Source: JADGGM01 sp035277485 (lineage in GTDB: Bacteria > Gemmatimonadota > Gemmatimonadetes > Gemmatimonadales > Gemmatimonadaceae). Taken from it: a stretch of 64,000 nt of DNA. Below are positions 16,629 to 26,480 of the stretch, one piece after another. Where the stretch lies: contig DATEKK010000095.1 of assembly GCA_035277485.1 (NCBI GenBank), positions 1 to 64,000 of the forward strand, written 5' to 3'. The notes beneath the pieces were generated by a model that saw only the letters and a list, made by a program, of their open reading frames with translations, was not told the origin of the DNA and did not search any database. Each line of letters opens with the position of its first letter. The first letter of the stretch is position 1. The position numbers and the translations under genes are program-made.

Positions 16629-18451
16629 CAGGCGGCGGTGGCGCGGCTGCCGCGCGCCATGGCCGACTCGGCCACGAGCGCGACGAGTGCCGCCGCGAGG
16701 AGCGGCGCGGCGAGCGGGCGCCGCGGTGCCGTGGCGAACACCGCCGTGGTGAATTGCGCGCCATCTTCGGCGGTCGTCACATGTCGCCCGCGCAGCCGCG
16801 CGGCGAGCGCCGTCGGGTCGAGGCGATGCAAGTCGGACTCGGACGGTTCGGGGTTCACGACCAGCGCGCCCGTGCGAGTGCCTGCGTGAAGAAAGAAGTA
16901 GGCGCCCGGCCGCGCCGGTGCTGCCAGCGAGTCGTCGGGCAGCGGCACGCGGTCGCCGTCCGGCAGCTCGAGCGCGTCGGCGCCCGTTGGGCGGACGACC
17001 ATCGCCCCGGGTGTGGTCGCGAGCACCGTGCCCGCATCCGCGCTCAAGCGCTGCGACAGCACGTCGCCTAACCAGGGCACGAACGCGGCGCGCACGGGGA
17101 ACGTGGTGGCATCCGGGGTGAGCGGCGAGCCGACGAGCACGTAGCCCGGTCCGCTCACGATCCATGGCTCGCCCGTCGCGGTGGCGAGCGTATCGGATCG
17201 CGCACCGGCGCGCGACGTGATCGGGTAGCGCACGGTGGCGTTGACGTCGGCGAGCGGCACCGGCGATCCGTTCGCGCCGCGCACGGTCGTTTCGCCGTGG
17301 CGCGCCGCGCCCAACCGCCAGGGAATGCCTAACCGTTCGAGCGCGCGGTTGGCGGCGCCCAGCTTCACGGGATCCGATGGGGCGACGAGGAGCGCCGGCA
17401 GCGCGGTGACTTCGTCGGCCGACGCGATCGTGATGTCGCTGCCGGTGCGCGCGCGCTCCGCTTGGATGAGCGATTCGATCGCGCTCGATACGAACGGCCC
17501 CGCCGACGGCGCCACACGCACCGCCGGCGCGGGTCCGATCCACGTGGCAAACCAGCGCACGTCGTCGCCGCGCAGCTCGTCGGGCTCGAGCTCCACCGAT
17601 CCCGCGGTCCAGCCGCGCTCCGGCGGCTCGGCGCGCACGAGCACCGGCTCGTCGCGCGTCACGGTGCCGCGCGCCAGGGTGCGGCCCTCGAGCGTGATGC
17701 GGTAGGTGGCGGAATCGGGCGTCATCACGCGCGCCTCGACGGCTCCGTTGGGCGTCCACCGCGCCGGCTGCGCGCGCGCGTCCACCACCGCATGGTTGGG
17801 CGGCGCGTCGCCGGCCGGCCGGTACGCGAACACGTTCACCGCGCCTAACGCAACCGGCTCGGCCCACGCGGTAGCCTGGCCATCGGTCACTACCGCCACT
17901 TCGCGCTCGGGCAGCGCGGCGCTCACCGCCACCGTGCTGGCGCGCGTCGTCGCGTCTTCCACGTCTCCGGCCCCGGCCAACGGCTCCGCGTGCGCGATGT
18001 CATCCAGAATCGCCGAGCGCGATCCGCCGCGCACGACGCCGTCGGCGGTGACCAGCCATACGCGGTCGTCGGGCGACGCGCCGCGCACCACCTGCGAAGC
18101 GCGCGCGCGCAGATCGTCCAGCACCGGGTGTCCCGACACGATCACCGACGTGCTCAGCGAATTGTCCAACACGACCGCCAGCGCCGTGGGCGCGTGCCCC
18201 GCTCCGGACACACGCAGCACCGGCCGCGCCGCCGCGGCGGCGATGCAGACGACGATCGCCATGCGCAGCAGCATCAGGAGCAGATTGCGGAGCCTGAGCT
18301 TGCGGCTGTGCTCTTTCTCGGCACGCGCGAGGTAGCGCACGGCCGGAAATTCGACGCGCACGCCGATGCGCCGCCTGAGCAGGTGCAGCAAGAGCGGCAC
18401 GGCCGCGGCCGCGGCCGCCACAAGCCACAGCGGCGAGAGGAAATCGATCAC
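16628..18451 (-). CDS. BatA-like membrane protein with VWA-type domain
   Basis: The 607-aa protein opens with the BatA/aerotolerance N-terminal signature: a membrane helix (LWLVAAAAAAVPLLLHLL), a basic RRRIGVRVEFPAVRYL segment and a second helix ending PVLR. A von Willebrand A-like region follows (LAVVLDNSLSTSV), with an Asn where the metal-site DxSxS motif usually continues, so the metal site may be altered. A final hydrophobic segment (PLLAAALVALVAESAM) precedes a basic tail. In the MoxR-DUF58-Bat gene clusters such proteins work with DUF58 proteins at the inner membrane; the DUF58 gene is directly upstream with a 4-bp overlap. No MoxR ATPase is in the window. Function is inferred from context. 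Confidence 0.8.
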   Translation of the reverse strand: MIDFLSPLWLVAAAAAAVPLLLHLLRRRIGVRVEFPAVRYLARAEKEHSRKLRLRNLLLMLLRMAIVVCIAAAAARPVLRVSGAGHAPTALAVVLDNSLSTSVIVSGHPVLDDLRARASQVVRGASPDDRVWLVTADGVVRGGSRSAILDDIAHAEPLAGAGDVEDATTRASTVAVSAALPEREVAVVTDGQATAWAEPVALGAVNVFAYRPAGDAPPNHAVVDARAQPARWTPNGAVEARVMTPDSATYRITLEGRTLARGTVTRDEPVLVRAEPPERGWTAGSVELEPDELRGDDVRWFATWIGPAPAVRVAPSAGPFVSSAIESLIQAERARTGSDITIASADEVTALPALLVAPSDPVKLGAANRALERLGIPWRLGAARHGETTVRGANGSPVPLADVNATVRYPITSRAGARSDTLATATGEPWIVSGPGYVLVGSPLTPDATTFPVRAAFVPWLGDVLSQRLSADAGTVLATTPGAMVVRPTGADALELPDGDRVPLPDDSLAAPARPGAYFFLHAGTRTGALVVNPEPSESDLHRLDPTALAARLRGRHVTTAEDGAQFTTAVFATAPRRPLAAPLLAAALVALVAESAMARGSRATAA

Positions 18452-19350
18452 GGGAGCCGCTGCCTAACGGCAAAGGCGCGCCGGAGCGGCACGCCGAACG
18501 GCGCATCGGTGGTGACCACCTCGTACGCCGCGCCCACGCCCGCGAGCGCGTCGCGCCACTCGCCTAACGCACGGTCCACCGTTTCGCGGTACGCCGCGCG
18601 CACGTCCGCCGACGCCGCCGGCACCTCGATCTCGCTCTCCGGATCCACGAACAACGCATCACCGCGCGCGGGGAGATCGCGCTCCGCCGGGTCCATCACG
18701 TGCAGCACCGCCACGTGGTGCCCCGCGTGCCGGAGCGCGCGCACACGCGCGATCACATCGGGCGGATCCATGAGCAGATCGGAGATGAGCACGATCATGC
18801 CGCGCCGCACGATGAGCCGTCCCGCCTGCTCGAGCGCGATGGGCGCGAACGACGCGCGCCCTGCGCCCGGATCGTCGAGTGCCGCGACGATCCGCTGCCA
18901 TTGTCCCGTGCGCACGCGCGGAGGCACCGCGCTGCGCACCGCATCGTCGAAGCGCACGAGCCCGACCGCATCCCGCTGGCGCAGAAACAAGAGCGCGATG
19001 GCCGCGGCCAATCGCTCGGCGTACGCCAGCTTGGTGAGGCGAGACTCGTCGCCGCGCCAGGCCATCGACCGGCTCACGTCGAGCACGATGGTCGCACGCA
19101 GGTTCGTCTCTTCCTCGTACTGCTTCACTACCCACTTGTCCGCGCGCGCCGCGATCTTCCAATCCACGTAGCGCAGCTCGTCGCCCGGCAAGTACGGCCG
19201 ATGCTCGGCGAATTCCACCGAGAACCCCTTGCGCGGCGATCGGTGCAACCCGGTGAGAAACCCGTCCACAATCCAGCGCGCCACGATCTCGATGCGCCCC
19301 AGCGCCGCGATCGTGGATGGGTCGAGCAGGTCCGGACGTGTCGACGACAT
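18448..19350 (-). CDS. DUF58 / von Willebrand A domain protein
   Basis: The 300-aa protein shows the DUF58 hallmark (FSVEFAEHRPYLPGDELRYVDWKIAARADKWVVKQYEEE, split across residues about 43-83) followed by a VWA fold with metal-site motif DVSRSM and a later ISDLLMDP. DUF58 proteins pair with MoxR AAA+ ATPases and Bat proteins; roles in envelope stress and complex assembly have been proposed. It heads the 13-kb minus-strand directon. A TAATTT box (19359-19364) ends 8 nt before the ATG, so the mRNA may have almost no leader. The usual MoxR gene is not upstream; the next gene is divergent lepA beyond a foldback element. Confidence 0.88.
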   Translation of the reverse strand: MSSTRPDLLDPSTIAALGRIEIVARWIVDGFLTGLHRSPRKGFSVEFAEHRPYLPGDELRYVDWKIAARADKWVVKQYEEETNLRATIVLDVSRSMAWRGDESRLTKLAYAERLAAAIALLFLRQRDAVGLVRFDDAVRSAVPPRVRTGQWQRIVAALDDPGAGRASFAPIALEQAGRLIVRRGMIVLISDLLMDPPDVIARVRALRHAGHHVAVLHVMDPAERDLPARGDALFVDPESEIEVPAASADVRAAYRETVDRALGEWRDALAGVGAAYEVVTTDAPFGVPLRRAFAVRQRLP

Positions 19351-19445
19351 GGACGTGCAAATTAGCCGTTGGTCGGCGCTCTAAGGTAGCGCAACGCGCT
19401 CAGACCAGTGAACCGTAACTGAGTTTGTGGTCGCAAAGACGTGGC

Positions 19446-19694
19446 GAAGCGGGAAGCGCTCGCTGTCGCTCGCTGGGGGAAGCGCTGCGCTGGGGGAAGC
19501 GGCGGCGACGCCGCCTGAGGCAATGGAACAACATCGATGGTCTGCGGGACTGAAGTGCCATGCGCGAGCCCGCGCGATGCGGCACTCTCCACCCAGAGAC
19601 AACTGATGTCCTTCCAGTCCCCCAGGCGGCGTCGCCGCCGCTTCCCCCAGCGGAGCGCTTCCCCCAGCGAGCGACAGCGAGCGCTTCCCGCTTC
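19446..19694. repeat. Foldback (MITE-like) element with 72-bp terminal inverted repeats
   Basis: Arms 19446-19517 and 19623-19694 are inverted copies with one mismatch over 72 bp, separated by 105 bp. Each arm is built from repeats of a GGGGGAAGCG-type word and ends in GGCGGCGACGCCGCC, itself self-complementary. The interior also has inverted pieces (AGTGCC/GGCACT). No open frame in it is credible. This fills most of the 465-base gap between the divergent DUF58 and lepA genes. Interior words GGACTGGAAGG and CTTCAGTCCC recur, similarly spaced, at 27669-27752. No flanking target duplication was recognised. It may be a non-autonomous mobile element or a large bidirectional hairpin. Confidence 0.7.
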
Positions 19695-19775
19695 CCGATT
19701 GTCTCTCTCATGGGCGATCAAAATTCAAACGCAGCTTCTTGGAGCAAACGCCGCGAACTGCACCCCTCGCACGAC

Positions 19776-19781
19776 TATATT
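19776..19781 (+). promoter_or_regulatory. Possible lepA -10 box
   Basis: TATATT lies 34 nt before the lepA GTG start in an otherwise G+C-rich gap. No convincing -35 hexamer precedes it at 16-18 nt. Confidence 0.35.
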
Positions 19782-19815
19782 TCGCGTTCATTCGACAGCC
19801 CGGTCCCGGGAGCCC

Positions 19816-21612
<1,797 letters not shown>

Positions 21613-21624
21613 GTCCGCCCAACG

Positions 21625-22665
21625 GTGACCACCTCCCTCGTCATCCAAACCTCGTTCCTCGGCGACACGGTTCTCACCACGCCGCTCCTGGCCGAGCTCG
21701 CGCGACGCGGCCCGGTGGACGTGGTGACGACGCGCGCATCCGCCCCGTTGCTGGCGCACGATCCTAACGTTAGGCATATGATCGTGTTTGACAAATCGGG
21801 AGCGGATCGCGGTGTCGCCGGACTCGCCCGCACGGCGGCGCGCATCCGCGCGTCGTGGCGCGAGCGCGGCGACGATCCACGAGACACGCACGCCTACCTC
21901 GCGCAAGGCTCGCTGCGCAGCGCGGCGCTCGCCGTTCTCGCGCGTGTCCCCGCGCGCACGGGATTCGACGACGCCGCGGGCCGCGTGCTCTACACAGAGC
22001 GCATTCCACGCCGGATGGGCGAGCACCACGCGGCGCGTTTGCTTTCGTTAGGCGGCGGACTCCCCTCGGCGCCGAGCGATGCGGCGTCGATCATCCCGCA
22101 TCTCTATCCCGGCGACGACGACCGCCGCGCCGTCGATGCCCTGCTCGCCCGGCATCCGTCCGATCGCTCGATCGTCGCGCTGGCACCCGGCAGCATCTGG
22201 GGCACCAAGCGATGGCCCTACTATCGAGAGCTCACCGAGCGCCTCGCATCGCGCTTCCGCATCGCGATCGTAGGCGGCCCGGACGACGCCGAGCTCGCCC
22301 GCGCGATCGCTGATGTCGCCGGCGCCGACACCATCGACGCAACCGGCCGGCTCCGCCTCCTTGCGTCGGCGGAGCTCATTCGGCGCGCGATCATCCTCGT
22401 CACCAACGACTCCCTGCCGCAGCACCTCGCCTCGGCCGTCGGCACGCCTACTATTACTATCTTCGGCCCCACGGTCACGGAGTTCGGATTCGGTCCGCTT
22501 GCGCCGCATTCGATGACGCTTGGCGTCGAAACACTCCCGTGCCGGCCGTGCCACCATCATGGCCCGCGAGTCTGCCCGCTCGGACACTGGCGGTGCATGA
22601 ACGACTTGAGCATCGAGCGTGTGGACACGGCGGTATCGTTGATCGCGGCCCAGGCCACGCGCTAG
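21625..22665 (+). CDS. Heptosyltransferase-like glycosyltransferase (GT9, WaaF-like)
   Basis: The 346-aa protein has the GT9 layout of ADP-heptose:LPS heptosyltransferases. The N-terminal Rossmann lobe begins LVIQTSFLGDTVLTTPLL; the C-terminal lobe has ALAPGSIWGTKRWP and LVTNDSLPQHLASAVGTPTITIFGPT. A Cys-rich tail segment, CRPCHHHGPRVCPLGHWRCM, is typical of the WaaF subgroup. The enzyme would act at the inner face of the cytoplasmic membrane on lipopolysaccharide core. The GTG start is 12 bp after lepA. The exact sugar acceptor cannot be told. The tandem CCTAACGTTAGG palindrome (21763-21774) lies within it. Confidence 0.87.
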   Translation: MTTSLVIQTSFLGDTVLTTPLLAELARRGPVDVVTTRASAPLLAHDPNVRHMIVFDKSGADRGVAGLARTAARIRASWRERGDDPRDTHAYLAQGSLRSAALAVLARVPARTGFDDAAGRVLYTERIPRRMGEHHAARLLSLGGGLPSAPSDAASIIPHLYPGDDDRRAVDALLARHPSDRSIVALAPGSIWGTKRWPYYRELTERLASRFRIAIVGGPDDAELARAIADVAGADTIDATGRLRLLASAELIRRAIILVTNDSLPQHLASAVGTPTITIFGPTVTEFGFGPLAPHSMTLGVETLPCRPCHHHGPRVCPLGHWRCMNDLSIERVDTAVSLIAAQATR

Positions 22666-22739
22666 TACCGTCCTGTCCGCCGCACTGATTCCGCTTACTT
22701 TTCGCGAGACCTGCCGGCCATCCTCCTGCGCGCACCGAC

Positions 22740-23738
22740 ATGACCAAAGCCCGAACCCGCTACATCCTCGGCGTCGATCTGGGCGGCACCAACATCGTCG
22801 TCGGCGCGATGCCCGAAGACGGCAGCCGCGAGCTCGCCATCCGCTCCGAGCCCACACACGCCGAGCGCGGATCGGAAGCCGTGGTGGACCGCATCGTGTC
22901 GATGATCGCGCAGGTGATCTCGGACGTGATCGCCTCGCACGACGCCCAAACGCACGACTTCCTCGGCGTCGGCATCGGCGCGCCCGGTCCGTTGGACCGC
23001 GAGCGCGGCGTCGTGGTCGTCGCGCCTAACTTGGGCTGGCGCGACTTCCCGCTGCGCGACGCGATCTCCGATCGCATCCGGCTGCCCGCTACGCTCGACA
23101 ACGACGCCAATTGCGCGACGCTGGGCGAATGGTGGCGCGGCGCCGCGCAGGGAGGGCGCAACGTGGTCGGCATCACGATCGGCACCGGCATCGGCGGCGG
23201 CATCGTGATCGGCGGAAAGTTGTATCACGGATCATCCGACGTCGCGGGCGAGATCGGCCACACCACGATCGACTCGACCGGCCGCTATTGTCGATGCGGC
23301 AATTATGGATGCCTCGAGGCGTATGCGTCCGGACCCGCGATTGCGCTGCGCGCACGCGAAGCGCTGGAGCGCGATGAAGTCTCGGCGCTCCACAAGATGG
23401 TGAAGGGCGACCTCGACCTCCTTACGGCCGCGACCGTGTACGAAGCCGCGCACCGCGGCGACGCGCTCGCGCTCGAGGTCGTGCGCGACACCGCGCGTTT
23501 CTTGGGCACCGGCATCGCGAACCTGCTCAACACCGTCAATCCCGATGTCGTCGTGATCACCGGCGGCGTCACGCGCGCCGGCGATCGCCTCTTCGAGCCG
23601 CTCCGCGCCGAAGTGAAGCGCCGCGCGTTCCGCCCCGCGGTCGCCGCGTGTCGCATTGTCCCCGGCGCGCTCGAGGGCACCGCCGGTGTCGTCGGCGCGG
23701 TGGCCACCTTCAAGCAACAAAAGTTAGGCGGAACCTGA
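22740..23738 (+). CDS. ROK-family sugar kinase (glucokinase-like)
   Basis: The 332-aa cytoplasmic kinase has the ATP phosphate motif DLGGTN (13-18), the catalytic-Asp region LDNDANCATLGE (about 119-130), EIGHTTI with the zinc-binding His, and the ROK zinc motif CRCGNYGCLE (Cys 184, 186, 191). No N-terminal DNA-binding domain is present, so it is an enzyme rather than a NagC/XylR-type repressor. The substrate is probably glucose or an amino sugar. The start is ATG 22740, 74 bp after the heptosyltransferase-like gene. It is the first gene of a tightly packed six-gene group running to 27635. Confidence 0.9.
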   Translation: MTKARTRYILGVDLGGTNIVVGAMPEDGSRELAIRSEPTHAERGSEAVVDRIVSMIAQVISDVIASHDAQTHDFLGVGIGAPGPLDRERGVVVVAPNLGWRDFPLRDAISDRIRLPATLDNDANCATLGEWWRGAAQGGRNVVGITIGTGIGGGIVIGGKLYHGSSDVAGEIGHTTIDSTGRYCRCGNYGCLEAYASGPAIALRAREALERDEVSALHKMVKGDLDLLTAATVYEAAHRGDALALEVVRDTARFLGTGIANLLNTVNPDVVVITGGVTRAGDRLFEPLRAEVKRRAFRPAVAACRIVPGALEGTAGVVGAVATFKQQKLGGT

Positions 23739-23740
23739 CC

Positions 23741-24715
23741 GTGCGAGCCGTCCGATCGCTCGGCGTCATCGGCACCTTCGTTTGGGACACGATCTACGGA
23801 CGCGATCCCCGCAGCGCGCCGGTCGAGGAATGGGGCGGCATCACGTACGCGCTGAGCGGCCTCGATGCGGCGCTCAGCGACGACTGGCAGATCGTCCCCC
23901 TCATCAAAGTTGGGCACGACCTCATTGAGCGCGCGCGCGAATTCATGGGCACGCTGCGGCACACCGCGCCTAACGCATCGCTCATCGAGGTCCCCTACCC
24001 CAACAACCGCGTCGAGCTGCGCTACGAAACGCACGAGCGCCGGTCCGAACGCCTCACCGGCGGCATCCCGGGCTGGAACTGGCTCGGACTCAAACCGCTG
24101 CTCGCCGATCTCGACGCGCTGTACATCAATTTCCTGAGCGGCTGGGAGTTGGACCTCGAAACGTGTCAACTCATTCGACAACACTTTCGCGGTCCCATCT
24201 ATTGTGATCTGCACATGCTCGTCATGTCCGTGCTGCCAACCGGATGGCGCACGTTGCAACCGCTCGATCGCGTCTCCGATTGGTGCCGGTGCTTCGACCT
24301 GCTGCAAGTGAACGAAGACGAAGTCACGATGATGGCCGCCGATCCCATGGCGCTCGCCGCGACCGCGTTGCACTGCGGTGTTCGCTCTCTCATCGTCACG
24401 CTCGGCAGCCGCGGCGCGGTGTACTTCACCGACAACTCGTTCGACGGCATCGGCGATCTCGCGCGACGTCCAATGATCGGCGCAGCGTCCGGACCCATCC
24501 GCACCGCTCTCGTGGCTCCGCCTTACGTGGTGCCGCGCGGCGATCCCACCGGATGCGGCGACGTCTGGGGCGCAACCTACTTTTCCCGTTTGTTGGCAGG
24601 TGATACTTTGGCGGACGCGATGCGCGTGGCACATCGCGCCGCGGCGCGAAACGCCGAATACCGCGGCGCCACCGGACTTAGCCATCACCTGCGCGGAGAG
24701 CTCATCACGCAATGA
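23741..24715 (+). CDS. PfkB-family carbohydrate kinase
   Basis: I start at GTG 23741, 2 bp after the ROK gene; earlier in-frame codons overlap that gene. The 324-aa protein has a ribokinase-like fold. The C-terminal PfkB signature appears as PRGDPTGCGDVWGATYF, with the catalytic Asp in GCGD (the family more often has GAGD). The N-terminus (VIGTFVWDTIYG) replaces the usual double-Gly motif, and WGGITYALSG serves as the sugar-binding segment. The substrate could be a sugar or nucleoside and cannot be fixed. Its last 4 bp overlap the next gene, tying sugar phosphorylation to the signalling genes downstream. Confidence 0.85.
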   Translation: MRAVRSLGVIGTFVWDTIYGRDPRSAPVEEWGGITYALSGLDAALSDDWQIVPLIKVGHDLIERAREFMGTLRHTAPNASLIEVPYPNNRVELRYETHERRSERLTGGIPGWNWLGLKPLLADLDALYINFLSGWELDLETCQLIRQHFRGPIYCDLHMLVMSVLPTGWRTLQPLDRVSDWCRCFDLLQVNEDEVTMMAADPMALAATALHCGVRSLIVTLGSRGAVYFTDNSFDGIGDLARRPMIGAASGPIRTALVAPPYVVPRGDPTGCGDVWGATYFSRLLAGDTLADAMRVAHRAAARNAEYRGATGLSHHLRGELITQ

Positions 24716-25599
24716 CCACCGTTCTCAACGTCCCGCCATCGCTGGATGACAAGACGTTCGAGACGGTGCTCGAGCAGTTGGCTGCGGTGCCCCAGGACGC
24801 CAAGGTCTTGCTCGACGCGCGACACACCCGTTGGGCGTCGCCGTACGGACTCACCGCCCTCCTCACGCTCGCCCAAACGCGCGCGGAACGCCCCGCCCTC
24901 TACGTGCCCGAGTCCGACGACACGAGCTCGTACTGGTCGCGCACCGGCTTCTTTCGATTCGCCGAAGAGTCGTTCGAGCTGCACGGCACGGTCCCGAGAG
25001 GACGGCCCAGCACCGAGTCCGATGTACTGCTCGAGATCACGCCCGTCGCCAAGAGCGAAGATGTCCACGACGTCGTTGGGCGAATCCAGCAGAAATCGCA
25101 GGCCATTCTCGTCAAAGAGCTCAACATCGACGCGAAAGCCACGATGGGCTTCGCAATGACGTTGAGCGAGGCGTGCCAGAACATCGTCGAGCACGCCGGA
25201 CGCGGCGGATGGGTCGCCGTGCAAACCTACCGTTGGCAAAAACGACTCGGGCGTCGCGTCGTGGTGATCGCGGTGTGCGACGCCGGCGTCGGATTCCGCG
25301 AGTCGCTCGAAACCGCACAGGGCAGATCGCGCGGCGATCGGTGGGACGACGGCATGGCGCTCGAGGAAGCGGTGATCCGCGGTGTCAGCCGGTTTCGTGA
25401 TCCGGGTCGCGGCCAAGGTTTAGCCGGTGTTCGACGTTACATTGGTCGGTGGGACGGCAAACTTTCCGTCCGCTCGGGGACGGCTCGCATCGCGATCGTC
25501 CCGAGTTGGGACGATGACGTTCCCTTGGAGGAGAAGCTCCCATACTTTCCGGGAGCGCAAATGCAAATCACCATCCCGGAGCGGATCGCCGACAGGTGA
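24712..25599 (+). CDS. STAS-HATPase fusion (partner-switching ATPase/anti-sigma-type kinase)
   Basis: The 295-aa protein joins a STAS-like N-domain (about 1-95; KVLLDARHTRWASPYGLTAL) to a GHKL ATPase (about 125-290). The latter has an N-box SEACQNIVEHA (152-162), G1 DAGVG (190-194) and G2 GQGLAGV (234-240), as in RsbW/SpoIIAB-type anti-sigma kinases. There is no His-phosphorylation helix, so it is not a sensor kinase. STAS domains are normally the substrates of such kinases; having both in one chain suggests self-contained switching. It overlaps its neighbours by 4 bp on both sides. No sigma factor is nearby, so the partner is unknown. Confidence 0.8.
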   Translation: MTTVLNVPPSLDDKTFETVLEQLAAVPQDAKVLLDARHTRWASPYGLTALLTLAQTRAERPALYVPESDDTSSYWSRTGFFRFAEESFELHGTVPRGRPSTESDVLLEITPVAKSEDVHDVVGRIQQKSQAILVKELNIDAKATMGFAMTLSEACQNIVEHAGRGGWVAVQTYRWQKRLGRRVVVIAVCDAGVGFRESLETAQGRSRGDRWDDGMALEEAVIRGVSRFRDPGRGQGLAGVRRYIGRWDGKLSVRSGTARIAIVPSWDDDVPLEEKLPYFPGAQMQITIPERIADR

Positions 25600-26162
25600 T
25601 CAATCACATCGACCTCAGCTCGGTCTTGCGTCGCACCGTCTGCGACCTCTACACCGACCTCGTCACCCGCCCAACCGGGGCTGCGGTACGCGATGGGATC
25701 GAAAAACAACTGGCCGAGCTTGGCGATCGCACGCTCACCGTGATCGACTTCTCGTATGTCGGCTTGCTCGACTATTCATGCGCCGATGAGGTCGTCGCCA
25801 AACTGCTCATGCGGTACGACGCGACGATCGCCGACGATCTCCCGCGACGCGAAGCGTATTTTCTCTTCCGCGGCATCAGTGAATCGCATCTCGACGCCAT
25901 CGAGACGGTGCTCGACCGCCACGGTCTCGCGATTGTCGCGCAATCGAGTGAAGGCTCGACCATGCTCGTCGGCACCATCGGTGATCGCGAGCGACGCGCC
26001 TGGGAAGCAATGTGTCGTTTAGGACGCGCCGTGCCCGCCGACCTCGCGCGCGAAACGGGATACGAAGTCGACCAGGTTCGCGAAGCGTTGGACGCGCTCT
26101 GTCGCCGCCGTCTCGTGATGCGATTCGACGAAGGCTACGTCGCGGTTGGCGGCACGGCGTGA
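25596..26162 (+). CDS. STAS-like protein with C-terminal winged-helix domain
   Basis: GTG 25596 overlaps the previous stop (GTGA). Of 188 aa, residues about 45-75 (TLTVIDFSYVGLLDYSCADE) look like the core strand-helix of a STAS-type domain. Residues about 130-185 (WEAMCRLGRAVPADLARETG, then VDQVREALDALCRRRLVMRF) look like a winged helix-turn-helix. This pairing suggests a partner-switch output acting on DNA or through a protein contact. The would-be phosphorylated Ser of anti-sigma antagonists may be the Ser in DYSCADE; that is a guess. It directly follows the STAS-HATPase protein, the most likely partner. Confidence 0.65.
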   Translation: MINHIDLSSVLRRTVCDLYTDLVTRPTGAAVRDGIEKQLAELGDRTLTVIDFSYVGLLDYSCADEVVAKLLMRYDATIADDLPRREAYFLFRGISESHLDAIETVLDRHGLAIVAQSSEGSTMLVGTIGDRERRAWEAMCRLGRAVPADLARETGYEVDQVREALDALCRRRLVMRFDEGYVAVGGTA

Positions 26163-26464
26163 GCGAGCGCACGAACGCGCCCCTGCGCGTGATGCGCCTC
26201 ATCGCCACGAGAACTGGAGACGCGGAGCGCGGGTCCGCCATCTGGATCAATCCCGATGACGCGCGTCGCCGACTTCTGATGGATGGAGAGCTGGTGTGGG
26301 TGCACGGCCCGAGGCGCCACGAGCTGGCCACGCTGCACTATAGTGATGACTTGCCGCGCGGCGATGTGATCCTCCGCGACATCGCAGGCGCGTCACCCTC
26401 TGAGATCATCACAGTCGTGAAGGTTGACACCGACAACCCGCCACGCCGCGGGACGCTCGCGTGA
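26159..26464 (+). CDS. Stand-alone double-psi barrel-like domain protein
   Basis: I place the start at GTG 26159, overlapping the previous stop by 4 bp; the frame is open further upstream but inside the preceding gene. The 101-aa product has the feel of the molybdopterin-dinucleotide-binding barrel at the C-terminus of molybdoenzymes: AIWINPDDARRRLLMDGELVWVHG (split about 27-50), then DDLPRGDVILRDIAG. It lacks any catalytic molybdoenzyme part. As a lone domain its role is unknown; it could be a small adaptor. Confidence in the reading frame is good, in the fold only fair. Confidence 0.6.
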   Translation: MSERTNAPLRVMRLIATRTGDAERGSAIWINPDDARRRLLMDGELVWVHGPRRHELATLHYSDDLPRGDVILRDIAGASPSEIITVVKVDTDNPPRRGTLA

Positions 26465-26480
26465 CGGTGGAGCCACTATG

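Noticed and set aside
16629..17867. Longer mfd frame
   Set aside because: It runs through the BatA-like gene in another phase; the TGATG junction at 16626-16630 gives a normal-length Mfd.
19446..19694. Assembly artefact explaining the foldback arms
   Set aside because: Not excluded, but the arms differ at one position and the interior is unique, so a simple read-through duplication is less likely.
19537..19815. Upstream extension of lepA
   Set aside because: It crosses the foldback repeat; GTG 19816 has a ribosome binding site and matches the family N-terminus.
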